The notes beneath the pieces were generated by a model. That model was not told where the DNA came from and did no database searches. It saw nothing but the letters and a program-made list of their open reading frames with translations. Positions 27,815 to 36,086 of a DNA stretch of 64,000 nucleotides are shown here, in pieces. The stretch's first letter is position 1. Every line of letters begins with the position of its first letter. The translations under genes were made by a program, and so were the position numbers. The stretch is from JAZKID01 sp965247525 (GTDB lineage Bacteria; Pseudomonadota; Alphaproteobacteria; Rhizobiales; UBA4765): positions 868,001 through 932,000 of the forward strand of contig OZ252015.1 of assembly GCA_965247525.1 (NCBI GenBank), read 5' to 3'.

Positions 27815-28969
27815 TTAACTGAAAGCATTAACCCAGCCATTCACTTGCCTGTAGAATTCGATGAGTAGCTCCAGTGCTTTTTGTTTGTTGTTTTTACCGC
27901 AATAAATTAATTGCGCTATTTTCTCATCGGTCTTTCCAAATAGCTTTGCAGCACCATCCTGATGCGAGAGTTTTATCGATGTGAACACTTTTCCTAACGA
28001 ACAACGCAACGTGTGGCCTAGGAAATCGAAACTCTTGCTGGCTTTGCCTATATCCAAAATCTGAGTAATAAAATTCCCGCCAGGAAGATTGCTCATGGCA
28101 TCCTCCAGCTTGCCGACTTCTTTTTGAAGCAACTGTTCTGTTGCTGCTAAAAGCAAAAAATTGTCTGCAAAATTGATCAACACCGTTTCGCTGGAATTTA
28201 TCCAGTCCAGATGGTGCATCACATAAGCAGCAATTAACGGAGAGCTAGTGGAACCCTGAGCAATTCCCTGGCGGGCTTCCTGGAGCAGTAATTGGGGAGA
28301 GAGAGGCCAAAAGAAGATAGGAACTCTGCTGACGTCCGCCACTGCCTTTATGTGTCGCCCTATGGCGACGTATTCTGCCAGTTCCTTTCGGAGCGGCAGT
28401 TCTTGAACCAGCTTTTTATCGTCAAAGCTGGAATAGTGGTTTTTGATATCAAGACTCGCATAGTAAACGAGCCCGTCGCCCAAGGCTTTTTTTGCCTTGC
28501 GAATTGCTTTGTTATGTCCCGCGAAGGTGTACTGCCACGACTTAGAGCTATGGTAAGGACCAAGAGTTCTTACAACGATGTTCTGAAACATACGGTGTTG
28601 GATTCCAAACTTGCAGATCGCACGAAATCCGCCCTTCGATTTTATTTTAGGATAAACGAGAACCTGCTCTTTCAACGGAGCTGTCAACGGTGCGGATTCT
28701 GACAATGACAGACAATGTTCCAAACTAACCCGATTGCTCGGTTTAATTTTTTTGTTTGCTTGAATTGCAGAATAAAGCCGAGACTTCGGAGTATTCAAAA
28801 TTCTTTCTGAAAGATGACATTCTTTTGCAGAATGTTTCCCCGCGACTTTGCGCAAAGACTCATCAAGCTTGACCGCTACCTTTGCCGCGTCCGAAATAAG
28901 AACCAGAGCTTCTGTAAGAGCCTTACCGTAAAGTGAAGTTTTAAAAGGAACCTGATCTATATAAACCAT
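27815..28969 (-). CDS. Reverse transcriptase with variant FADN catalytic box
   Basis: An RNA-directed polymerase of about 384 residues. Counting from a TTG at 28993, the fingers segment is GGFRAICKFGIQHRM (121-135), motif A LDIKNHYSSFD (181-191, metal ligand D182), motif B RQGIAQGSTSSP (241-252), motif C FADN (275-278) instead of the usual YxDD, then LPGGNF and FDFLGHTLR. The first Asp of motif C is kept and the second is Asn. I list the ATG at 28969; upstream TTG and GTG codons are alternatives and no ribosome site decides. I see no VTG motif of retrons, no maturase or endonuclease domain and no intron ends. It could belong to the Abi/UG (DRT) defence lineages, but I cannot assign it. Confidence 0.85.
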   Translation of the reverse strand: MVYIDQVPFKTSLYGKALTEALVLISDAAKVAVKLDESLRKVAGKHSAKECHLSERILNTPKSRLYSAIQANKKIKPSNRVSLEHCLSLSESAPLTAPLKEQVLVYPKIKSKGGFRAICKFGIQHRMFQNIVVRTLGPYHSSKSWQYTFAGHNKAIRKAKKALGDGLVYYASLDIKNHYSSFDDKKLVQELPLRKELAEYVAIGRHIKAVADVSRVPIFFWPLSPQLLLQEARQGIAQGSTSSPLIAAYVMHHLDWINSSETVLINFADNFLLLAATEQLLQKEVGKLEDAMSNLPGGNFITQILDIGKASKSFDFLGHTLRCSLGKVFTSIKLSHQDGAAKLFGKTDEKIAQLIYCGKNNKQKALELLIEFYRQVNGWVNAFS

Positions 28970-28993
28970 TAGCGCTGACACTTTGCATTTCAA

Positions 28994-29175
28994 TGTGCGC
29001 GTCTAGGAGTTCGCGCACGTAACTCACGTGCGCCCGCCCGTATCCGGGGCAGCCCTCCTTGGCCTCAGGCTGAAGTAATAGATAAAGAGAATCGATCTGT
29101 GTCAATCGATATTCTTCGTGACGATAACAAGAGCTAGCATCTGATAATGTTCGCGACATTGATTGCACGCGAACT
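28994..29175 (-). ncRNA. Candidate structured RNA upstream of the reverse transcriptase
   Basis: Read on the minus strand, the 180 bases before the RT gene contain a chain of perfect stems: GTTCGCG/CGCGAAC (29149-29155 with 29168-29174), ATCGAT/ATCGAT (29091-29096 with 29105-29110), CCCG/CGGG (29037-29040 with 29045-29048) and GCGCACGT/ACGTGCGC (29013-29020 with 29026-29033). An alternative stem GTGCGCG/CGCGCAC (28995-29001 with 29012-29018) competes with the last one next to the RT start. Retrons and several DRT systems have such RNAs as template or partner. Transcription is not shown. An 81-codon open frame overlaps this region, so it could be partly coding. Confidence 0.4.
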
Positions 29176-29641
29176 GCATTAGGCAAATTAGAGACATGTT
29201 AGCGGGACAATTCTGATCAGAGACATCCGGCAGAGACACTATGAAAATCTGAGTTTATACCCCTATTAAAGAAGAAAAAAACATGAAGAAGCATGGATTT
29301 AAAGACTTACTTATTAGGAGTTTATCTGGAATGAAATCATGGGAAAGCAGTGGAAGTTTCTGCATTTAGATTTTTTTCTCAAGCAGAAGCCGGCGAGTAA
29401 TTATTTGCCGAAGAGTTTGTCTCTGCTCTGCATGATGATTCTTGAAAGTTGAAGAAAACAGCTTAGGAGGCAACGGTGCTTATGCGGAGATAAAATTGGC
29501 GAAAAAATGTGATGAGAATATTGACAAAAAACAATATGAAATATTTTGCCAAAATCACTTTACCTGCACCGCAATAGAGCTACGCTAAAAGTGGGTCAGA
29601 CGTTCCTGTCTCCTCCCTTGATCTCAAGGAGGAGAAACCTG
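29176..29641. other. AT-rich gap between RT leader and the next operon
   Basis: About 465 bases with no gene that I can support; only frames of under 30 codons follow ATGs here. Three copies of AGAGACA(T/C) at 29190, 29219 and 29232 might be a worn insertion-sequence end. A consensus-like TTGACA at 29521-29526 with TATTTT 15 bases on could be a promoter for the operon that starts at 29642. An SD-hiding hairpin lies at 29610-29634. Confidence 0.4.
29610..29634 (+). promoter_or_regulatory. Stem-loop covering the ribosome site of the 29642 gene
   Basis: CTCCTCCCTTGA and TCAAGGAGGAG form a near-perfect 11-bp stem with one bulged C and a two-base gap in the DNA. The right arm is the ribosome binding site itself (AAGGAGGAG, seven bases before the ATG at 29642). 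Folding would hide the site, so translation of the operon may be controlled by RNA structure. This follows from the sequence; regulation is inferred. Confidence 0.55.
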
Positions 29642-30712
29642 ATGATAACAGACTGTCTGATAGCCGCACGCCAAAAACTTGCAGAAAAACTAGACCCCTA
29701 CCAACCCCCCGTTTCTAGCCCTCTACCAGTATCACCTTGGGTTGCGATGTCGGCGCTTCAGAAAGCTATCAGAAGAGGGCGTAAAGACTTAGCCCAGCGC
29801 GCCGCTGCAACGCTTCTGGCTGACTCGCCCGACCGCCTTTGGCGTCGCTGCGGCGGGATCGCCTTCGAGGACATTGGGGTCGCCGATCTTAAAACCGTCG
29901 CTCTCGTGACCGCAGCCTTGGCTGGCAAGCGGTTTAGAGCAACTTTGGGCGGAGAATGGAAGGTTGCCAGCTTCATCGTCGCTCAAATGGCCCAAGCGGT
30001 GAAGTGCCGAGCCGCCGATGATCTGCTTCTCACCGCGCAACTCCATCCCGCTTATGCGACATTGCGACAGGTTTTCCCTCTGAGAACCCAAGACGAACTT
30101 GAGGCCATCGCCGTGCATGGTGCCGCTTTACCGGTTAAGGCGCTTGCGGTCTGGTTTGCAACCGGGATCTTTGGCCCAACAATAAACCTGCGCTTTCGCA
30201 AGGGCAGTCCTTCGTCTGTCTTTGCCAGCATGAAAGATGCTGATCTGCCATTCGTGGATATTGCGCAAGAGGGATATCGAAAGGCCGGAGAAATTCTCTG
30301 TCCCTTCGTGTCTCTACTTTTGTCTTTGGAGTCCTCGGAAGATACAAACATCAAAAATGATGCATTTCCGCCCGAAATAAGCATCAACGGAGTACCTGGC
30401 TGGGCTTACGATATCTACACACGTGAGGGGCGCGCTGTTTATCAGGCTTTCCTTCAGAGGGATTCGCGCACTGCACAGTGGATTCAAGAATATGTCCCAC
30501 AACGCCAGCGTATCAGCTTTTTGGGCACGATTATCTTTCGCATCGAGGGCGGGTTGGTCAGATCACGGCTGAGGTGGTCTACGGGAGATGAACTGAGGCA
30601 GTTGGTCGATCTAGGATGCAACGGACCGCACTGCGCAGATGCTTCTGAAATCCTTGCCTTGGCCCGTTCCGACATCAATGAATTAAATGAGATACGCGTC
30701 CATGTCCTGTGA
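29642..30712 (+). CDS. Protein with a RarA/MgsA C-terminal-like domain
   Basis: A 356-residue protein; the ATG at 29642 is chosen for its strong AAGGAGGAG site, although the frame is open to 29546. The segment VAMSALQKAIRRGRKDLAQR ... RLWRRCGGIAFEDIGVADL resembles the C-terminal helical domain of RarA/MgsA ATPases (normally LIKSIRG...D.A..WLAR and RFASEDIGLAD). There is no AAA+ ATPase domain before it. The C-terminal half (WAYDIYTREGRAVYQAFL) is unknown to me. It overlaps the recombinase gene after it, so the two are coupled. A role at stalled replication or on DNA ends is a guess from RarA. Confidence 0.65.
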   Translation: MITDCLIAARQKLAEKLDPYQPPVSSPLPVSPWVAMSALQKAIRRGRKDLAQRAAATLLADSPDRLWRRCGGIAFEDIGVADLKTVALVTAALAGKRFRATLGGEWKVASFIVAQMAQAVKCRAADDLLLTAQLHPAYATLRQVFPLRTQDELEAIAVHGAALPVKALAVWFATGIFGPTINLRFRKGSPSSVFASMKDADLPFVDIAQEGYRKAGEILCPFVSLLLSLESSEDTNIKNDAFPPEISINGVPGWAYDIYTREGRAVYQAFLQRDSRTAQWIQEYVPQRQRISFLGTIIFRIEGGLVRSRLRWSTGDELRQLVDLGCNGPHCADASEILALARSDINELNEIRVHVL

Positions 30713-31715
30713 GTTTCTAACCTCGGATAATTATCGCTTATCGCGGGTCACAAATGAGCCTGAGTTTTTAAATTCAGGATTTGCAATTACTTGCACGGCT
30801 TCGCAGCAGGCGCGCATTGCAACCTATATTCAAGCCAGCCTCGCCCCGAACACGCGCCTCGCTTACACCTCCGATACCACGCATTTTCACCAATGGGGCG
30901 GGTCCATTCCGGCTTCAGCGCAAATGGTTGCAGCCTATTTGACTGACTACGCTGGTACGTTGAGTGTCGCTACATTGTCTCGCCGTCTTGCTGCACTCTC
31001 GAAGCTGCATAAGGCGAGAGAGCTGCCTAATCCTGCCGAGACCGAATTGGTGAAGATGACTATGCGCGGCATCAAGCGCGTACACGGCGTTTCGCAGCGG
31101 CAAGCCAAGGCACTTTTGAAGGCTGAACTGTTTCAAGTCCTGGATGCGATGGGCGATAGTCTAAGAGACAAGCGTGATAAGGCGCTGCTGTTGATCGGGT
31201 TTGCTGGTGGATTCAGAAGATCTGAGCTTGTTGCGTTGAATGTTGATGACGTTGAAATAACAGCAGAAGGTTGCGTGATCGCAATTCGGCGTTCGAAAAC
31301 GGATCAGACGGCAGTCGGCCGCAAGATCAGGATCGACCGCGGGTTGTGGGAATGGTGTCCTGTGACGGCGCTGGAAGCGTGGCTTGTGCAGTCAGACATC
31401 AAGGTCGGGGGCATATTCCGCCGTGTGCATCGCCATGGGAATATCAGCGCCGCGCGACTTTCAGGAGATGCAGTGTCTGTAATCGTGAAGGATCGGGCAG
31501 CGAGGATTGGATTAAGGCCGCATGAGTATTCGGGACACAGTTTAAGAGCAGGGTTTGTAACCAACGCTGCTATGGCGGGTCTTCCTCTTTGGCAAATCCG
31601 CCAGCAGACAGGTCATGCTTCAGACATGACTCTGAGTGATTATATTCGCAATACTCAGCCCTATTTCAACTCAGACAATTTGTGCAGTTCGGCAAATCAG
31701 GTAAGCCGACGTTAA
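30687..31715 (+). CDS. Second tyrosine recombinase
   Basis: A 342-residue phage-integrase-family recombinase with an N-terminal SAM-like domain (about 40-120, PNTRLAYTSDTTHFHQW) and a catalytic domain with all residues: R177 (GGFRRSELVAL), K204, H284 and R287 (GHSLRAGF), H310 (TGHASDM) and Y319 (DYIR). The start may be the ATG at 30702 instead. It overlaps the preceding gene by 26 (or 11) bases and ends three bases before a methyltransferase gene, so it belongs to an operon rather than to an island end. It is unlike the DUF4102-type integrase. It may be a recombinase of an older nested element or a working part of the operon. Confidence 0.85.
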   Translation: MRYASMSCEFLTSDNYRLSRVTNEPEFLNSGFAITCTASQQARIATYIQASLAPNTRLAYTSDTTHFHQWGGSIPASAQMVAAYLTDYAGTLSVATLSRRLAALSKLHKARELPNPAETELVKMTMRGIKRVHGVSQRQAKALLKAELFQVLDAMGDSLRDKRDKALLLIGFAGGFRRSELVALNVDDVEITAEGCVIAIRRSKTDQTAVGRKIRIDRGLWEWCPVTALEAWLVQSDIKVGGIFRRVHRHGNISAARLSGDAVSVIVKDRAARIGLRPHEYSGHSLRAGFVTNAAMAGLPLWQIRQQTGHASDMTLSDYIRNTQPYFNSDNLCSSANQVSRR

Positions 31716-31718
31716 CCT

Positions 31719-33002
31719 ATGCCAGGCGATATGGTTAACATGGCTAAAATGCCACGATTTGATTTGGTGAACCTTACTCAGGATGCTCAAGAGGTCCTGA
31801 TTGCGGGCGCGCGTGATGTGCGCAAGGTGCAAGGCTTAACACACAATTTTTATAAATATCCTGCTCGGTTTTCTCCAAACTTTGTACGCGCTGCCATCGA
31901 AACATTCACGCAGCCAGGCGATCTTGTGCTCGATAACCACGTCGGCGGGGGAACAAGTCTCGTGGAAGCAATGGCGCTTGGCCGGCATGCCATCGGTGTC
32001 GATATCAGTACACTTGCGGAATTCGTCGCAACTGTGAAAACAACAGTTTTCAAAAAAGCTGAGCTTAAGAAGCTTGAGACGTGGGCGAAACGGTTGCCAA
32101 AGGCAGTAAACGCTCAAAAATCATCGATCCATTTTTCTGCCTATGATGAGCTTGGCTACTATAAGCATCTCAGCCACCCATCACGCTGGCGGCTTCGTAA
32201 AGCAATCGAACAGGGGCTCGGCAGCGCGATAAGACTTGGCTCACCTAAGCTTGAAGCTTTCGGACGTTGCGTCGTCTTGCGTACAGCACAATGGGCACTT
32301 GATGGGCGAAAGACGTTGCCGTCTCTTGATGAATTCCGCAATAAGCTGAAAAATAATGCAGAAGAAATGATTGAGGGCGCGCGTCACTTCTTAACCGCTG
32401 TCGGAGATTATCCTCAGTTACCGAAGGTCCGCGTTCTGAACCGGTCGGCGGCTGGATTAGAAAATGACAAACGCTTATCGCGGCATCCTGCCCCTAAGCT
32501 TGTCATAACATCGCCTCCATATCCTGGAGTGCATGTACTTTATCATCGCTGGCAAGTGGATGGACGCAAAGAAACGCCGCTTCCGTTCATGATAGCAAGT
32601 AAGCTCGATGGCGCGGGCATATCTTATTATACGATGGGCGATCGTAAGCAGCACGAGTTAAAGTCATATTTTGAAAATATTCGCGCAAGTATGTCATCTG
32701 TCGCTCGAATTTCGGATGAAGACACTGTGATTGTGCAAATGGTGGCGTTCTCCGATCCGTCTTGGCAGCTATCACGTTACCTTGAAACCATGGAACAAGC
32801 CGGGTTACAGGAAATGTTTCTCCCGCTTTTACAGGACAAAGGCGATGGTCGCTTATGGAGAAGCGTGCCAGGACGTCGCTGGTATTCAGAACAGCGTGGC
32901 GAGACGCCTGGAAGCAAGGAAGTAGTTCTATTCCATACAAAACAGCGCCCGATGATATCGCAGCATGTCGAGCGTGTTATTTCCCAACATCCATCAGCCT
33001 AA
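31719..33002 (+). CDS. DNA methyltransferase (N4-cytosine/N6-adenine, SPPY type)
   Basis: A 427-residue site-specific DNA methyltransferase. The cofactor-binding motif is LDNHVGGGTSLVEAMALGR followed by AIGVDI (about 70-96), and the catalytic motif is TSPPYPG (264-270). The opening NFYKYPARFSPNF matches the YPAKF start found in many N4/N6 methylases. The alpha-class order (binding before catalysis) and the long insert of about 165 residues between motifs suggest a target-recognition region in the middle. Several in-frame ATGs (31719, 31731, 31740, 31749) could be the start. It ends tail to tail (26-base overlap) with the S5/Ig-like gene of the GHKL pair, which suggests a modification role for that group. 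Confidence 0.85.
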   Translation: MPGDMVNMAKMPRFDLVNLTQDAQEVLIAGARDVRKVQGLTHNFYKYPARFSPNFVRAAIETFTQPGDLVLDNHVGGGTSLVEAMALGRHAIGVDISTLAEFVATVKTTVFKKAELKKLETWAKRLPKAVNAQKSSIHFSAYDELGYYKHLSHPSRWRLRKAIEQGLGSAIRLGSPKLEAFGRCVVLRTAQWALDGRKTLPSLDEFRNKLKNNAEEMIEGARHFLTAVGDYPQLPKVRVLNRSAAGLENDKRLSRHPAPKLVITSPPYPGVHVLYHRWQVDGRKETPLPFMIASKLDGAGISYYTMGDRKQHELKSYFENIRASMSSVARISDEDTVIVQMVAFSDPSWQLSRYLETMEQAGLQEMFLPLLQDKGDGRLWRSVPGRRWYSEQRGETPGSKEVVLFHTKQRPMISQHVERVISQHPSA

Positions 33003-34809
33003 TCATCGTCATTGAAACGCGGCGGATTTCCTTACGGCGCCCTGCGTCGGCTTCATCGACATTTACGTCTTTCTTCCCCTGAGTCTCTTGGTACATCTGA
33101 TATAAATGGAAGGCGATGTGCGAGGTATACTTGTTCATTTTGCGCTCAACGTCTTGCTCGGTATTTCGCTTAGTGAGCGCGCGACGATATTCGCGTAATG
33201 CCTCCATGTCCTCGTTGATGATTAGAATAAGCGGAGCGCGTTCTGTTGGCGCAATAAACGCACCAGAATCTTCGTCGGTCCACTCTCCAGCATTCCAGCA
33301 AGGTTGGGCATACTGATCGCGTTTAATCACTTTCAATTGGTACGGTGGCCGCCGGTTTGTTCCAACCATAAACTCGCTATCAACCAGCCGTGGTCCTTTT
33401 TGAGGTTTATCCTCAGGGGGTTCTGGCCGATCTAAAACGTCTGCTTCGAAGGCCGCTATTAGGGTACGTCCCTGTGGTCCTTCTGCGACAACCTCAAACT
33501 TTAACCGCTCACCAGTTTGCCAGTCTGGCCGTGGCGAGATAAGCAGGCTAAATCGGCCCATCGTAGACTCCGAGAAGTGAAGAACGGGTTGCGGTTTGTT
33601 GTTACCTACCAGCTTAGCCGAGAGCTTCCATTTTGGACTCTTGCCTGTGAGCAAATCATCTTTACCGTCCCAGCGTAACCGCACATGGGTATCATTTTCA
33701 CTGCGATAAAGTTTCACTGGCTCACGAGACGTAACCTTCAATTTTAAAGGCTCGTCGAGCAAAATGGGATCTGGTACCGGCTTATCCGGTTTAATTAGAA
33801 CAGCAAGCTCTACTTGCCGTGGTTCTTTAATGCCATTGAATGTGGCTGTCACCTTCACGTTGGCACGAATAGGGTATTGATCAGCGTCGAATTCTTCTGG
33901 TTCAGAAAATAGCAATGTTAGCTTGCCGTGATCTTCGAGTTTTTCTGTCTTAACGCTGAGTTCAAGTACGCCAGGATCGCTCTCGACGTTAAATTGAGCA
34001 ATTGCCGACCAGTGTCCGGAGGGTATCGACTTGATGCTTATCTCACGTTCTTGGTTGGGTCGAAGACGAATGTTGGATGAAGCGGGATGCGATGTGAGGA
34101 CTGGATAATCTGCAGCTTGGCCTGTTTCTGGAGGCAAAAGCGTAACAACACCGCCCTTCGTAACAGTTTTGAATCCAAGCTCATCGCCGCCCTGGCTATC
34201 GCCAGAATTTCCAACACCTTCTGCAAAATCGTGGCCATGGTCGTGGTGAGAATTAATGAGCTGATCAAGGGTCTGCTTCACCTTCTCATCCCCTGCCTTA
34301 AGTTCAGAAACTGCCTCTTCGGCCTCTTCTTCGAGGCGAATCAGGTCGGGATCATTCTTCAAAGTCGCAACGATACGCTTAGTTATCGCCTGCCAGATAT
34401 GGCCGCGATAGAAACCTTGGCGTGAGCCTTGCATCATTTTTCCGATGGCCTCAGGTGCAAGACCGTCCACGTCTACAACGATCATCATTCGGGAACGCAG
34501 GTATTTAAATTCAAGCTCTTGAACGATGAAGCCGTTATCGAGAAATTCCTGACGCTGCCCATTCACAAGGAAAACTACACATCGCTTGCCTTTTCTGTTT
34601 TCGAGGTAGCTGCTTAAAGGCGTTGCACCTGGGTCGAGCATAAATTCCTCCCCGCTTTCCATGTCGAGCGGCAAGGCAACATCCTTTTCCTGGGCGCCCT
34701 TCTTAGGTTTGGGTGGCAAAACAAAGACTCGGATCGAAATGGTGCCAAGGTCGGCAACCGGAACGTCGTCGTATAAGGCAGGTTGAATTTGAAGTGCTGC
34801 TTCGGCCAT
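32977..34809 (-). CDS. S5-like transducer plus Ig-like domains, GHKL ATPase partner
   Basis: A 610-residue protein not named in any family that I can be sure of. The N-terminal part FLVNGQRQEFLDNG (80-93), RMMIVVDVDGLAPEA (107-121) and MQGSRQGFYRG (126-136) resembles the S5-fold transducer that follows the ATPase in MORC/MutL-like defence proteins (NGQ..., VVDCDGL..., SRD...). A charged helical stretch with EEEAEEAVSELKAGDEK comes next, then beta-rich, Ig-like segments (about 240-480) and a basic helical end. It starts nine bases after the ATPase gene stop, with an AGGAG site, so the two chains probably make one split enzyme. No nuclease motif is obvious. Confidence 0.6.
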   Translation of the reverse strand: MAEAALQIQPALYDDVPVADLGTISIRVFVLPPKPKKGAQEKDVALPLDMESGEEFMLDPGATPLSSYLENRKGKRCVVFLVNGQRQEFLDNGFIVQELEFKYLRSRMMIVVDVDGLAPEAIGKMMQGSRQGFYRGHIWQAITKRIVATLKNDPDLIRLEEEAEEAVSELKAGDEKVKQTLDQLINSHHDHGHDFAEGVGNSGDSQGGDELGFKTVTKGGVVTLLPPETGQAADYPVLTSHPASSNIRLRPNQEREISIKSIPSGHWSAIAQFNVESDPGVLELSVKTEKLEDHGKLTLLFSEPEEFDADQYPIRANVKVTATFNGIKEPRQVELAVLIKPDKPVPDPILLDEPLKLKVTSREPVKLYRSENDTHVRLRWDGKDDLLTGKSPKWKLSAKLVGNNKPQPVLHFSESTMGRFSLLISPRPDWQTGERLKFEVVAEGPQGRTLIAAFEADVLDRPEPPEDKPQKGPRLVDSEFMVGTNRRPPYQLKVIKRDQYAQPCWNAGEWTDEDSGAFIAPTERAPLILIINEDMEALREYRRALTKRNTEQDVERKMNKYTSHIAFHLYQMYQETQGKKDVNVDEADAGRRKEIRRVSMTMIRLMDVGK

Positions 34810-34818
34810 GTCCTGCTC

Positions 34819-35889
34819 CTATGCTACCTGTTGCGCCGGAAAAGCTTTGTCGAGTGCCGCTTGTTTTCCGAGGAGGCGGACTTGTCGTGCGAGACGTTGC
34901 GCGGTGCCGAGCATCGGGTCTGGCGTATCTTGCAATGCGTAGAGATCGTAAGGCAAAACTGGATTGAAGAGTACGTGGTTTAGAGCCGGATAGAGCAAGC
35001 GCCCGATAGCCGAATCCGAAGCACCAAAGTCATATTTAATGTGACAGAAATGAGCGCCGTGAGCGAACCTAGCTTTGTCAGCTCCTGCTGCATCGACGTG
35101 CGGCACAGCACCGTTCTCTGATATAGCAAGGTAAGCGTAGTAAAGGTCTCGGCGGCCTTTAGGTTGAATGGCGCGAACTATCGACCAGCCTGCACCTGTT
35201 TCCTCATTAGGCTTGAGGATTTGTGGCGCGCGCCGGGTGACGATGATAGAGTAATCCGACACTGATAAGGCAGAAGAGCCACCTTGTCCGAAGACACCAA
35301 TTAGATAGGGCTTATCTGCCTTATCCGACTGTCCCAGTGAGAGCAGGGTATCGTGCATCATAGACGGAATCTGGCCCATTCCGTGATCCCGGATTGTGAC
35401 AGCAAACTGTTTGCTCTTTTTATCGTGGTCGAGACGGATAGAAAGATTTTTACGGGCCTCATCGACACGTGCGCGTTTTGCCTTCCGCTCCTCGTCATCG
35501 AGCCGTTCAATTCCGTCAATACGAGGGAAACCAAAGTAGCGCAGAACTGCATCACGTGGATTGTCGGGCATAGCGGCAGCTGAATCCTTTTGAAGTTCCT
35601 TCAACCGAGCCAGCTCTATGAGCGACTCCATACCGTTGACCAACCGCTCAGCAAGCGGGTTCATCGGCTCACCTGCAAGCTTGATACGACCGCCGTTGCC
35701 ACGGTCCAACCCCACAGGTACCCAATGCAGATGACCATGCTTCCAGTCAGCTGAGCGTTTATTAGCGGACTCCCATTGATAGTCGTCGGGAGAAACGATC
35801 GGCAGGCCGGCCATAATGGCTTCGACCTGGGTCGTTGTCCTTGCGTCCAAAAGCCGGGCAAGTAAATCTGGTGATGCTAATGATGTCAT
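34819..35889 (-). CDS. GHKL (Hsp90/MutL/MORC-type) ATPase
   Basis: A 356-residue protein with an ATP-binding fold of the GHKL superfamily. The N box is ERLVNGMESL (E81 and N85 in the E-xxx-N pattern), the G1 box is RDHGMGQIP (D168), and the G2 lid is GVFGQGGSSAL (198-208). Lys-rich and acidic segments separate the boxes (DDEERKAKRARVDEARK). It lacks the following S5 domain, which appears to be encoded by the next gene. A GAGGTG site precedes the ATG. Bacterial MORC/MutL-like ATPases are known components of restriction-modification and defence loci (Iyer, Abhiman and Aravind's survey), which fits the methyltransferase gene next door. Confidence 0.75.
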   Translation of the reverse strand: MTSLASPDLLARLLDARTTTQVEAIMAGLPIVSPDDYQWESANKRSADWKHGHLHWVPVGLDRGNGGRIKLAGEPMNPLAERLVNGMESLIELARLKELQKDSAAAMPDNPRDAVLRYFGFPRIDGIERLDDEERKAKRARVDEARKNLSIRLDHDKKSKQFAVTIRDHGMGQIPSMMHDTLLSLGQSDKADKPYLIGVFGQGGSSALSVSDYSIIVTRRAPQILKPNEETGAGWSIVRAIQPKGRRDLYYAYLAISENGAVPHVDAAGADKARFAHGAHFCHIKYDFGASDSAIGRLLYPALNHVLFNPVLPYDLYALQDTPDPMLGTAQRLARQVRLLGKQAALDKAFPAQQVA

Positions 35890-36086
35890 GGCGCACCTCT
35901 ATTTCCCTTTATAATCAGTTCCTATTTTTCTGCCTCGAAAAGTTGACGATCCCTCCTTGGATAGCCTACCAGGCATTAAAATCTTGAAATCTCACCAAAA
36001 TACTCTAATATCTAGGTTGCTTTTCAAGGTACTTTTACTTATATATATCAGTATATAGAAAAAGTCGAGTCAAAAAAGGGGATGCT

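Noticed and set aside
27815..29175. Retron identity for the reverse transcriptase locus
   Set aside because: No VTG motif or clear msr-msd arrangement with a conserved priming G was found; only a structured leader is visible.
27815..29175. Group II intron
   Set aside because: No maturase X or endonuclease domain follows the RT, and no GUGYG start or domain V-like hairpin was seen.
28941..29186. 81-codon open frame on the minus strand over the RT leader and start
   Set aside because: It covers the stem-rich leader and runs in another frame into the RT gene; there is no ribosome site or known family. The stems explain the region better, but I cannot exclude it.
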